Below are positions 51,772 through 60,198 of a DNA stretch of 64,000 bases, one piece after another. This DNA comes from Oceanibaculum pacificum (GTDB lineage Bacteria > Pseudomonadota > Alphaproteobacteria > Oceanibaculales > Oceanibaculaceae), in contig NZ_LPXN01000094.1 of assembly GCF_001618175.1 (NCBI RefSeq), positions 51,115 to 115,114 on the forward strand, in the 5' to 3' direction. The notes beneath the pieces are model-generated. The model was not told the DNA's origin. It saw only the letters and a list, made by a program, of their open reading frames with translations, and ran no database searches. Position 1 is the first letter of the stretch; every line of letters begins with the position of its first letter. The position numbers and the translations under genes were made by a program.

Positions 51772-53328
51772 TCACTCCGACTTCGCGGCGGCCTTCTTGG
51801 CCGGCTTCTTCGGCTTGTCCTCGGCCTTGGCGTCGTCGTCCGACTTCGCCTTCTTGGCCGCGGCTTTCTTGGCCGGCTTCTTCTTCTCGGAAGACGCGTC
51901 CTCGCCCTCTTCCTCGATCGGCTTGAACAGCTCTTCCGGGGTCACGGTCTTTTCGCTGACCTTGGCCATTTCGAGAATGAAATCGATGATCTTGTCCTCG
52001 AACAGCGGCGCGCGGAGGCTGGCCTGAGCCTGCGGGTTGCTGCGGAAATACTCCACGATCTGGCGTTCCTGGCCCGGATAGCGGCTGGCTTCCTGGAACA
52101 TGGCGCGCTGCACCTCGTCCTCGCCGACTGTGATGTTGTTCATCCGGCCAACCTCGGACAGCAGCAGGCCCAGGCGGACACGGCGCTCGGCGATGCCGCG
52201 ATATTCGGCCTTCTCCTCGTCGCTCAGCTTCTCGTCCACGGCATGATGATGGTGCGCATGGTCATGGTCATGATCATGGTGGTCATGGTCGTGATGATCG
52301 TGGTCATGGTCGTGGCCGTGGTGATCGTGATCATGATCGTGGTCATGCGCATGATCATGGCCTTCGCTGTCGGCCAGTTGCTTCACGATGGCCTCGTACT
52401 CGGCTTCCAGCATGCCTTCCGGCACCTCGAAGCTGTGCGCATCGGCCAGCTTGTCGAGCAGGCGGCGCTTCACGCGGGTGCGCGCAGCCTGCTTGTACTC
52501 GCCCTCGATCTGCTCGCGGATCGCCTTCTTCACGGAATCCAGCCCGTCGAAGCCCATATTCTTCGCGAACTCGTCATTCAGCTCGACCGGGATCGGCTCG
52601 TGCAATTCCTTCACCTCGACGGTGAAGACCGCTTCCTTGCCAGCCAGATCGGCATTGCCGTAATCCTCCGGGAAGCTGACCTTCACTTCGCGGGTCTCGC
52701 CGACCTTGGCGCCGACCACCTGGTCCTCGAAGCCGGCGATGAAGCTGTTGGAGCCCAGCGCCAGGCGCGCGCCCTCACCCTTCAGCCGGTCGTCATCCTT
52801 ACCTTCCAGCTTGCCGGTAAAGTCGATCACGACGACATCGCCGCTCTTCACCGGGCGAACATCCTCGACCTTGTTGGTCTGCTGCTGCTGCTCGGCGATC
52901 CGGCCCAGCGCCTTCTCGACCTCGTCGGCGGCGACCTCGGCGGTCTCGCGTTCAACCTCGATGGAGGAGAAATCGACCGGCGTGATCTCCGGCATCACCT
53001 CGACCTTCATGGTGTATTCGAGGTCGGCCCCTTCATCGAACTTGGTGATCTCGATCTTCGGCTGCAGAGCCGGGCGCACGTCGCGCTCGCTCATCGCCTG
53101 GGTGGAGCTGTCCTGAACCACCTGCTCCAGCACCTCGCCCATCACCGACGGGCCGAAGCGCTTCTTCACCAGCGACAACGGCACCTTGCCGGGACGGAAG
53201 CCCGGCAGATTGACCATGCCCTGCACCTCGGCGAGGCGGACATTCATCTTCTGCTCGATGTCCTTGGCGGCGACCACGACCTTGTATTCGCGGATCAAGC
53301 CGGAGGAGTTGGTTTCGGTGATTTCCAT
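51772..53328 (-). CDS. tig: Trigger factor with His/Asp-rich insert
   Basis: 518 residues, about 85 longer than E. coli. Ribosome-associated chaperone and prolyl isomerase. Ribosome-binding motif GFRPGKVP at 43-50; FKBP domain with VVVIDFTGKLEGK and GSNSFIAGFEDQVVGAKVGE. The C-terminal chaperone domain holds an insert at residues 324-362 with 23 His and 13 Asp in 39 residues, and the protein ends in a Lys/Ala/Pro tail (about 482-518). ATG 53328; the open frame upstream runs through tRNA-Leu. It precedes clpP as usual. Confidence 0.96.
   Translation of the reverse strand: MEITETNSSGLIREYKVVVAAKDIEQKMNVRLAEVQGMVNLPGFRPGKVPLSLVKKRFGPSVMGEVLEQVVQDSSTQAMSERDVRPALQPKIEITKFDEGADLEYTMKVEVMPEITPVDFSSIEVERETAEVAADEVEKALGRIAEQQQQTNKVEDVRPVKSGDVVVIDFTGKLEGKDDDRLKGEGARLALGSNSFIAGFEDQVVGAKVGETREVKVSFPEDYGNADLAGKEAVFTVEVKELHEPIPVELNDEFAKNMGFDGLDSVKKAIREQIEGEYKQAARTRVKRRLLDKLADAHSFEVPEGMLEAEYEAIVKQLADSEGHDHAHDHDHDHDHHGHDHDHDHHDHDHHDHDHDHAHHHHAVDEKLSDEEKAEYRGIAERRVRLGLLLSEVGRMNNITVGEDEVQRAMFQEASRYPGQERQIVEYFRSNPQAQASLRAPLFEDKIIDFILEMAKVSEKTVTPEELFKPIEEEGEDASSEKKKPAKKAAAKKAKSDDDAKAEDKPKKPAKKAAAKSE
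52243..52359 (-). repeat. His/Asp codon repeat inside tig
   Basis: A short-period repeat of CAT/CAC and GAC/GAT codons, mostly with a six-base period, encoding residues 324-362 of trigger factor. Such a tract can expand or contract by slippage in multiples of six bases without breaking the frame. Confidence 0.9.
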
Positions 53329-53393
53329 GGGGCTCTCGAATCGTTTTCTGCCAGTGGCGATAAATTCTGAAGGCGCTGCGACCGGGGCAGGCT

Positions 53394-53478
53394 TGGTGCG
53401 GGCGGAGGGACTTGAACCCCCACGGCTTTCGCCACAGGAACCTAAATCCTGCGTGTCTACCAATTCCACCACGCCCGC
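53394..53478 (-). tRNA. tRNA-Leu (anticodon TAG)
   Basis: Minus strand: acceptor GCGGGCG pairs with CGCCCGC, discriminator A, encoded CCA. Anticodon stem CAGGA/TCCTG with loop TTTAGGT gives TAG. A long variable arm (class II) is present. 85 bases. It lies 65 bases upstream of tig. Confidence 0.96.
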
Positions 53479-53565
53479 TTCCAGGCGCGCAGCCGCGCCA
53501 GCGTTACCCCGAGCAACGCCAAGGGGGCGCTTGTATACCAATTGCCGTAAGGCGGCAACACCCGC

Positions 53566-55035
53566 TCAAGCGCCAAGCCGGCGAATCCGCTCCAACCGCG
53601 CCAGCACGCCCGGAATCGCCGGGGCGATATCCTCGGCGATCATCCCCGGTCCCGCCGCCTGCGCCGCCGCGCCATGCAGCCAGCAGGCGGCCGCCGCGGC
53701 CTCGGTCATCGGCATGCCCTGCGCCAGCAACCCCAGCGCCAGGCCGGCCAGCACATCGCCGGTGCCGGCGGTCGCCAGCCAGGGCGGCGCGTTGTTATTG
53801 ATCGCCGCCCGCCCGTCCGGCGCCGCGATCACGCTATCCGCGCCTTTCAAAAGAATAGTCGCCCCCAGCCACGCGGCGGCGCGGCGGGCGCGGGCGAGGC
53901 GGTCGCCCTGCCAGTCGAACAGCCGCGCGAACTCGCCCTCATGCGGGGTCAGCAGGCACTCGCCCTTGATCAGCGCCTTCAGCCCCTGGGCATCGCCGGC
54001 GAAGGCGCTGATCGCATCGGCATCCAGCACCGTGGGGCGGCCGGTCGCCAGCACGGCAGCGACGGCGGCCCGGGTCTCCTCCCCCACGCCGAGGCCCGGC
54101 CCGATCAGCAGCGCGTTACGGCGCGGATCGCGCAATATGTCGGGCAACGCCGCCACGTCCGGCCAATCGACCACGATGGAGCCGGGATGGTCGGCGGCAT
54201 AGATATCGACCGTATCCGGCGGCACCGCGAGGCTCAGCAGCCCCGCCCCTGCCCGCCTTGCCGCCAGCGCCGCCAGCCGCCCCGCGCCGGTCATCCGCCC
54301 GCCCAGAATCAGCGCATGGCCGCGCCCGTATTTATGTCCGCCGGGCCGCAGCCGGGGCAGCCGGTCGAGCCAGAGCGCCGGGGCATTCCGCCAGCAACGC
54401 GGCCCGATCTCATCGAGCAAGCCGTCCGGTATGCCGATGGGCGAGACGATGACATCGCCGCACAGATCACGCCCCGGCAGCAGCAGGTGCCCCGGCTTGC
54501 CACGAAAAAAGGTGACGGTCAGCGCCGCCTTCGGGGCATAGCCCAGCACGTCCCCTGTATCGCCGGACAGGCCGCTCGGCACATCGACGGCGACGAGCGG
54601 CAGGCCCAGCGCCACCGCCCGCTCCAGCGCCTCGCGGGGCGCGCCTTCCATCGGCTTGCTGAGGCCGGCCCCGAACAGCGCATCGACCACCAGGCCAACG
54701 CCGTCCCACGCGATCTGATCCAGAGGCTGTACCGGCCCGGTCCAGGTCCGCGCCATGACGGCGGCATCGCCTTTCGGCGTGCCCAGCGCCGCCAGCGTGA
54801 CCGGCCAGCCCGCCGCCGCCAGCAACCGGGCTATGACATAGCCGTCGCCGCCATTATTGCCAGGCCCGCACAGCACCAGCGCATGGCGCTTGCCATAGCG
54901 GCGCAGGATCGCGTTGGCGACCGCCCTGCCCGCCGCTTCCATGAGGGTGGTTCCGGCGACCCCGCCCGCCATCGCCAGCCGGTCGGCCGCGTACATTTCG
55001 GCCGTGGTCAGCAGGGCGAGATCGCCGGCCCGCAT
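53566..55035 (-). CDS. nnr: Bifunctional NAD(P)H-hydrate epimerase / ADP-dependent dehydratase
   Basis: 489 residues. It repairs hydrated NADH and NADPH. The N-terminal YjeF epimerase domain has LCGPGNNGGDGYVIARLL and the Asp-containing VVDALFGAGLS; the C-terminal kinase-like dehydratase has LIGPGLGVGEET, LLTPHEGEFARLF and TAGTGDVLAGLALGLL. ATG 55035 lies two bases after the aldolase stop codon, so they are co-transcribed. Confidence 0.95.
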   Translation of the reverse strand: MRAGDLALLTTAEMYAADRLAMAGGVAGTTLMEAAGRAVANAILRRYGKRHALVLCGPGNNGGDGYVIARLLAAAGWPVTLAALGTPKGDAAVMARTWTGPVQPLDQIAWDGVGLVVDALFGAGLSKPMEGAPREALERAVALGLPLVAVDVPSGLSGDTGDVLGYAPKAALTVTFFRGKPGHLLLPGRDLCGDVIVSPIGIPDGLLDEIGPRCWRNAPALWLDRLPRLRPGGHKYGRGHALILGGRMTGAGRLAALAARRAGAGLLSLAVPPDTVDIYAADHPGSIVVDWPDVAALPDILRDPRRNALLIGPGLGVGEETRAAVAAVLATGRPTVLDADAISAFAGDAQGLKALIKGECLLTPHEGEFARLFDWQGDRLARARRAAAWLGATILLKGADSVIAAPDGRAAINNNAPPWLATAGTGDVLAGLALGLLAQGMPMTEAAAAACWLHGAAAQAAGPGMIAEDIAPAIPGVLARLERIRRLGA

Positions 55036-55037
55036 GG

Positions 55038-55820
55038 TCAGCCGCGCCCGGTGATATCGGCCACGGCGCGCACCTTCGCCATCGCCCCGTCGCGCAGGAA
55101 GGCGATGTCGGCCCCATCCAGCACCATGTCGAAGCCCTGCTCGAACAAGGCGCGGGCGTCGTAGCCCGGCGTCGGGATGATGCCGATACGCTTGCCCGCC
55201 GCCTTCACCGCCTGCTGCACGCCGGCTATGACCGTGCGCACCGCCGGATGATCGGGCTGCGCGAAATAGCCGAGGCCGGCGGACAGATCCATCGGGCCGA
55301 CGAAGATCAGATCGATTCCGTCTGTCGCGGCGATGGCGGCCGCGTTCTCGACGCCGCCCGGCGTCTCGATCTGCGCCATGATCAGCAATTCGTCGACCGT
55401 CTTCTCCAGATAGTTCGGCAGGTCGGTGCCATAGCCCGAGGCGCGGATGATCGGGAAAGCGATGCCGCGCACGCCGCGCGGCGGGTAGCGGCAGGCCGCC
55501 ACGGCCGCCGCCGCTTCCGCCGCGCTGCTGACGGCCGGTATCATCACGCCTTGCGCCCCGGCATCCAGGATGCGCTTCAGATAAACCGCATCGTTCCAGG
55601 GCACCCGCACCGTCGCCGGACAGCCGGCGGCCTGGGCGGCCTGCATCTGGTGGATCGCCGCCAGAATATCGCCCGGCCCATGCTCGCAATCGATCAGCAC
55701 GCAATCGAATCCGGCGCGGGCGCAAATCTCCGCCGCCATGCCATTCGCCATATTGAGAAAGCAACCCAAGGTCGGTTGACCTTCGTTCAGGCGCTGCTTC
55801 AAAGACTTATCAGTCGACAT
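55038..55820 (-). CDS. HpcH/HpaI aldolase family protein
   Basis: 260 residues of the class II pyruvate aldolase family, which cleave 2-keto-3-deoxy or 4-hydroxy-2-oxo acids with a divalent metal. Core motifs: LIDCEHGPGDI, the Arg in ATVRVPWND, metal Glu in AQIETPGGVENA and Asp in FVGPMDLSAGLG. Substrate unknown; no aromatic-degradation genes nearby. First gene of a two-gene unit with nnr, divergent from the RTX protein. Confidence 0.9.
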   Translation of the reverse strand: MSTDKSLKQRLNEGQPTLGCFLNMANGMAAEICARAGFDCVLIDCEHGPGDILAAIHQMQAAQAAGCPATVRVPWNDAVYLKRILDAGAQGVMIPAVSSAAEAAAAVAACRYPPRGVRGIAFPIIRASGYGTDLPNYLEKTVDELLIMAQIETPGGVENAAAIAATDGIDLIFVGPMDLSAGLGYFAQPDHPAVRTVIAGVQQAVKAAGKRIGIIPTPGYDARALFEQGFDMVLDGADIAFLRDGAMAKVRAVADITGRG

Positions 55821-55940
55821 TCATGTCCCCGTTCATCGTTTCACGCTGGTATGGCGCGGCTTCAGCATGCGGGCTTCCGCGCTCTGCAATCAAGCTGCCG
55901 TGAAAGCTTCACCGAACGGCAATCGGTCCGCCACCAGCCC

Positions 55941-55993
55941 GTAACCATAAACCGGTAAGGCCGGTTACAGGCGGGCCCGGTGGCGATCCCGGG
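55941..55993 (+). promoter_or_regulatory. Structured leader upstream of the RTX metallophosphatase
   Basis: AACCGG (55950-55955) can pair with CCGGTT (55961-55966), or GTAACC (55941-55946) with GGTTAC (55963-55968); the two use the same 3' strand and exclude each other. A further stem CCCGG/CCGGG covers 55976-55993. All lie 34-86 bases before the start codon. Either an operator or an RNA switch is possible. Confidence 0.35.
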
Positions 55994-56026
55994 TGCGTCC
56001 CGTACCCCATAATGCGAGGGACCATC

Positions 56027-58600
56027 ATGGCTTACACGTTGCAAATCCTCCACGCCTCAGACCTTGAGGGCGGTGTCGAGGCGATCAGCCGCGCGCCAAA
56101 CTTTGCCGCCATCGTCGATTATCTGGAGGACACCTACGCCAACACCATCGTGTTGTCCGCCGGCGACAATTTCATTCCGGGCCCGTTCTTCAACGCCGCC
56201 GCCGATTCCTCCATTGCCGCGACGCTGAACGCTGTCTTCACGCAGCTTTACGGGCAGAGCTTCGAGAGCCTGTCCGCCGGGTCCGGCCGCCTGGACATCG
56301 CGATCATGAACGCGATCGGCTTCGACGCGTCGGCGCTGGGCAACCACGATTTCGATGCCGGCACCGACGGGCTTCTGTCGGTCATCAGCCCCAGCCTGGG
56401 CGAGACGACAGCCGACACCGGATGGCTCGGCACCATGTTCCCCTACCTCAGCGCGAACCTGGATTTCTCCGCTAACAGCAGCCTGAACGCGCTATATACC
56501 GACGAGTTGCTGGCAAATACCGACTTCCAGTCGCTGAATGCCGATGGCGAGTTGGTCACTGGCGCGCCGAAGCTGGCCGCCTCCACCATCATCGAGCGCG
56601 ACGGCGAGCAGATCGGCGTGATCGGCGCGACGACCCAGGTTCTGGCCTCCATCTCCTCGCCGGGCAATGTCGAGGTGCTGTCGGGCGGCGTCGACGACAT
56701 GGAAGCGCTGGCCGAGATCATCCAGCCGGAAATCGACAAGCTGCTGGACGCTGGCGTGAACAAGATCGTGCTGGTCAGCCACCTGCAGCAGATCGCGCTG
56801 GAGAAGGCTCTGGCGGGCCTGCTGAGCGGCGTTGACGTGATCATCGCCGGCGGCTCCGACACGCTGCTGGCCGATGCCGAGGATGTCGAGCGCGGTCTGC
56901 AGGACGGCGACACCCCGGCCGAGACTTACCCGTTCCTGACCACCAACGCGGACGGCGACCCGGTCGCCATTGTCAGCACCGACGGCGAATACAGCTATGT
57001 CGGCCGCCTTGTCGTCACCTTCGACGATGACGGCGTGCTGGATACGTCGAGCCTTGACGAGGCTGTCAGCGGCGCGTTCGCCGCGACCGAGGAGCAGGTC
57101 GAAGCGCTGTATGGCAGCGGGGACGCCTTCGCCGACGGTTCCAAGGGCGATCTGGTGAGCGAGCTGACCGGCGCGGTCGAGAGCATCGTCTCGGCCCAGG
57201 ACGGCAACATCTTCGGCGCGACCGAGGTGTATCTGAACGGCGTGCGCAACTCGGTGCGCTCCGAGGAAACCAACCTCGGCAACCTTACCGCCGACGCCAA
57301 CCTGTTCGTCGCCCAGGAGCTTGACGATACGGTGCTGGTATCGGTGAAGAATGGCGGCGGCATCCGCGCCGCCATCGGCCAGATCACCGAAACCTCGCCG
57401 GGCGTGTTCGAGCCGGCCCCGCCGCAGGCCAACGAGCTGTCGGGCAAGGAAGAGGGCGAGGTCTCGCAGCTCGACATCCTGAATTCGCTGCGCTTCAACA
57501 ATGCGCTGTCGCTGGTCACCGTGACCGCCGATCAGCTGAAGCAGATCGCCGAGCACACCGTGGCCGCCTCGGGCGGCAGCGCCACGCCGGGCCAGTTCGG
57601 CCAATGGGGCGGCGTGCGGTTCAGCTTCGACACCACCCAGGCCGCCGGCAGCCGCATCCAGAACATGGCCATCGTCGACGATAACGGCTTCATCGCCGAC
57701 GTGATCGTGCAGGATGGCGAGCTGGTCGGCGATGCCGGCCGGGCGATCCGTATCGTCACGCTGAGCTTCCTGGCCGAGGGCGGCGACAATTATCCGATCG
57801 ACGACTTCATCGCCGCCAATCCGGACTTCGCCAACCGCGTCGATCTTGCGGATGCCATGACCGATGCGGGCGCGGCTACCTTCGCCGATCCGGGCACCGA
57901 GCAGGATGCCCTGGCCGAATACATGGCCGCCCAATACAGCGACACCCCGTTCGCCGAGGCCGACACCGCGGCCAGCGAGGATCGACGCATCCAGAATCTC
58001 GAATTCCGCGACGACGCGGTGCTGGTCGATGTCCGTGAAGCCGGGGATGATGGCGAGGCCATCGAGGGCGGCGACTTCGCCGACAGCATCCGCGGCGGCG
58101 CGGGCGACGACACGATCACCGGCGGCGCCGGCAACGACACGATTGAGGCCGGCGACGGCTTCGATCTCATCGACCTCACCGACGATACCGGCGAGACCTA
58201 CGTGAACGGCAACCGCAACGGCGACACGATCCTGGGCGGCACCGCGAACGAGGAGCTGCATGCCGGCAAGGGCCATGATTCGGTCGATGGCGGCGCTGGC
58301 GACGATTTGATCTGGGGTGGCCTGGGCCGCGACACGCTCACTGGCGGCGACGGGGCCGACACCTTCTTCTTCGAAGACACCAACAACGAAGATGTGGTGA
58401 CCGACTTCGAGGCCGGCGTCGATGTGCTGAGCTTCACCGCCAACATCAATGGCAGCGGCGTGGCCAGCGCGGCCGACCTGCTCGACCTGGCGGTCGCCAG
58501 CGGCGGCAATGTCGTGATCGATTTCGGCGGCGGCAACAGCATCACCCTGCAGGGCGTGGCCCTGGCCGATCTGTCGGTGGCGGATTTCGCCGTTGCCTAA
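56027..58600 (+). CDS. RTX-type secreted metallophosphatase / 5'-nucleotidase
   Basis: 857 residues from ATG 56027 (GAGGGA seven bases upstream). Residues 1-350 are a calcineurin-like phosphoesterase: SDLEGG (11-16), GDN (46-48), GNHD (105-108). Residues about 370-620 are the 5'-nucleotidase C-terminal domain with NGGGIRA (442-448). Residues about 680-790 hold RTX nonapeptides (GGAGDDTIT, GGAGNDTIE and others) that bind calcium, and the end LADLSVADFAVA fits a type I secretion signal. No N-terminal signal peptide. Usual GHxH site reads GGSD (275-278). Likely releases phosphate from organic esters outside the cell. No type I exporter genes nearby. Confidence 0.88.
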   Translation: MAYTLQILHASDLEGGVEAISRAPNFAAIVDYLEDTYANTIVLSAGDNFIPGPFFNAAADSSIAATLNAVFTQLYGQSFESLSAGSGRLDIAIMNAIGFDASALGNHDFDAGTDGLLSVISPSLGETTADTGWLGTMFPYLSANLDFSANSSLNALYTDELLANTDFQSLNADGELVTGAPKLAASTIIERDGEQIGVIGATTQVLASISSPGNVEVLSGGVDDMEALAEIIQPEIDKLLDAGVNKIVLVSHLQQIALEKALAGLLSGVDVIIAGGSDTLLADAEDVERGLQDGDTPAETYPFLTTNADGDPVAIVSTDGEYSYVGRLVVTFDDDGVLDTSSLDEAVSGAFAATEEQVEALYGSGDAFADGSKGDLVSELTGAVESIVSAQDGNIFGATEVYLNGVRNSVRSEETNLGNLTADANLFVAQELDDTVLVSVKNGGGIRAAIGQITETSPGVFEPAPPQANELSGKEEGEVSQLDILNSLRFNNALSLVTVTADQLKQIAEHTVAASGGSATPGQFGQWGGVRFSFDTTQAAGSRIQNMAIVDDNGFIADVIVQDGELVGDAGRAIRIVTLSFLAEGGDNYPIDDFIAANPDFANRVDLADAMTDAGAATFADPGTEQDALAEYMAAQYSDTPFAEADTAASEDRRIQNLEFRDDAVLVDVREAGDDGEAIEGGDFADSIRGGAGDDTITGGAGNDTIEAGDGFDLIDLTDDTGETYVNGNRNGDTILGGTANEELHAGKGHDSVDGGAGDDLIWGGLGRDTLTGGDGADTFFFEDTNNEDVVTDFEAGVDVLSFTANINGSGVASAADLLDLAVASGGNVVIDFGGGNSITLQGVALADLSVADFAVA

Positions 58601-58621
58601 TCGGGCACCTAAACACTTCCA

Positions 58622-58654
58622 AGCGCGTCGGAGATATCCGGCGCGCTTTTTTTT
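58622..58654 (+). terminator. Intrinsic terminator after the RTX gene
   Basis: AGCGCGTCGGA pairs with TCCGGCGCGCT (one G-T pair) around loop GATA, followed by eight T. It starts 22 bases after the stop codon. Confidence 0.92.
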
Positions 58655-58674
58655 GACCGTTATTTGGAGAGAAT

Positions 58675-58752
58675 TGGGGCGAGCTACGGGGTTTGAACCC
58701 GTGACCTCACGGACCACAACCGTGCGCTCTAACCAGCTGAGCTAAGCCCGCC
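58675..58752 (-). tRNA. tRNA-His (anticodon GTG)
   Basis: Minus strand: the extra G at position -1 pairs with C73, as required for tRNA-His; acceptor GCGGGCT pairs with AGCTCGC. Anticodon stem ACGG/CCGT with loop TTGTGGT gives GTG. Encoded CCA. 78 bases. Confidence 0.97.
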
Positions 58753-58883
58753 ACCGTGGGAGCGCCTTGGTACCCGAACGCCCCTGTGCGGTCAAGAACC
58801 AGTTGGTAATTTTTATCTTTCGCGCGTTCGGCTTGGCCGGGGCGATTCATTTTGCCGCCATATCCGTCGCGCCGCCCCAGGAA

Positions 58884-60059
58884 TTAAGCCGCCGCCTTGC
58901 CGAAATGACGGGCCAGGCGGGCGACAGCCTCGTCCAGAATGGCGTCCTGCTTGGAGAAGCAGAAGCGCACCGTGGTGCGCATCGCCGTGCCCTGGTCCTG
59001 ATAGAAGGCGCTGACGGGAATGGCGCAGACGCCGGCATCGGTCGTGATATGCCGGCAGAAGGCCATGTCGTCGCCGGCAAAGCCCAGCGCCTCGAAGCCG
59101 GCATTCACGAAATAGGTGCCCTGGCAGGGCTGCACCGAGAAGCCGATGCCGGCCAGCCCGGCCGACAGCCGGTCGCGCTTGGCCTGCATGCCGGCGGCGA
59201 GGCCGGTGAAATAATCCTCGCCCTTCTGCAGGCCATAGGCGACGGCGCGCTGCAGATTGGGCGGCGTGGTGAAGACCAGGAACTGATGGCATTTCGAGAT
59301 TGGCTGCAACAACGCCGGACAGGCGGTGACGTAGCCGACCTTCCAGCCGGTCAGCGAGAAGGTCTTGCCGGCCGAGCCGATGCGCACGCAACGCTCGCGC
59401 ATGCCGGGCAGAGTCATCAGCGGGTGATGCCTCAGCCCGTCGAAGACGATGTGTTCATAGACTTCGTCGCAGACCGCGTAGGCATCGTGCCGCTTCACCA
59501 GATCGGCGATGAAGCCCAGCTCCGCCGGCGTGAACACCTTGGCGGCCGGGTTCATCGGGCTGTTCAGCAGAATCAGCTTGGTCTTGTCGGAGAAGGCGGC
59601 GGCCAGCGCCTCATAAGGCAGCTCCCAGCGCGGCGGCTCGACGCGCACCAGCTTGGGGATGCCGCCGGCGCGGCGGATCATCGGCAGATAGCAATCGTAG
59701 AGCGGCTCGATCAGCACCACCTCGTCGCCCGGCTCGATCAGCCCGAACAGGCAGGCCGACAGCGCCTCGGTGGCGCCGGAGGTCACCATCGTCTCGGTCT
59801 GCCAGTCGACGTCCAGATCGTAGAACCGCTTATTATGCTTCGCCACGGCCTGGCGCAACTCCGGCACGCCCAGCATCGGCGGATATTGGTTCGGCCGGTC
59901 GGCCAGCCCTTCCTGCGCGGCGGCGACCACGTCGGCCGGGCCGTTATCGTCCGGGAAACCCTGGCCCAGATTGATCGCCTGGGTCTCGATCGCCAGGCGC
60001 GACATCACCTCGAACACGCTGGTGCCATAGCTGGAGAGGATGGAATTGGCGGGCTTCAT
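58884..60059 (-). CDS. Class I/II aminotransferase (YbdL-like, methionine/aromatic type)
   Basis: 391 residues, PLP fold type I. PLP Lys in IGSAGKTFSLTGWKVGY; substrate Arg near the C-terminus in TTVRFCFSKQD; N-terminal INLGQGFPDDNGP. The FPD-type N-terminus and length fit the methionine/kynurenine (YbdL/KAT) subgroup rather than AspC. Alternative: general aromatic or methionine transaminase. Divergent from the next aminotransferase with 139 bases between. Confidence 0.85.
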   Translation of the reverse strand: MKPANSILSSYGTSVFEVMSRLAIETQAINLGQGFPDDNGPADVVAAAQEGLADRPNQYPPMLGVPELRQAVAKHNKRFYDLDVDWQTETMVTSGATEALSACLFGLIEPGDEVVLIEPLYDCYLPMIRRAGGIPKLVRVEPPRWELPYEALAAAFSDKTKLILLNSPMNPAAKVFTPAELGFIADLVKRHDAYAVCDEVYEHIVFDGLRHHPLMTLPGMRERCVRIGSAGKTFSLTGWKVGYVTACPALLQPISKCHQFLVFTTPPNLQRAVAYGLQKGEDYFTGLAAGMQAKRDRLSAGLAGIGFSVQPCQGTYFVNAGFEALGFAGDDMAFCRHITTDAGVCAIPVSAFYQDQGTAMRTTVRFCFSKQDAILDEAVARLARHFGKAAA

Positions 60060-60198
60060 CGTCGTTTCCTGTGACGCCTGACGGGGTGAAATTCCCTAAC
60101 ATGGCCGCCCCGCCCCGGTCATGCGGTTTTCCGGCTTCTCCGGCGGGCCGCCCTTGCGGCATAGTGGCGCCTCTCCGCCAAGAAACAAGAACGAGGAA

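Noticed and set aside
52243..52359. Short repeated units that could suggest a CRISPR array or minisatellite
   Set aside because: The repeat has a six-base period with no spacers and lies in frame within trigger factor.
51157..53370. A 737-codon plus-strand frame opposite clpP and tig with a Met/Val/Ile-rich stretch that looks like a membrane helix
   Set aside because: The Met/Val run is the reverse complement of the His/Asp repeat in trigger factor. No other domain is recognisable.
56492..58717. A 741-codon minus-strand frame opposite the RTX gene
   Set aside because: Shadow of a high-GC gene; low-complexity translation and overlap with tRNA-His.
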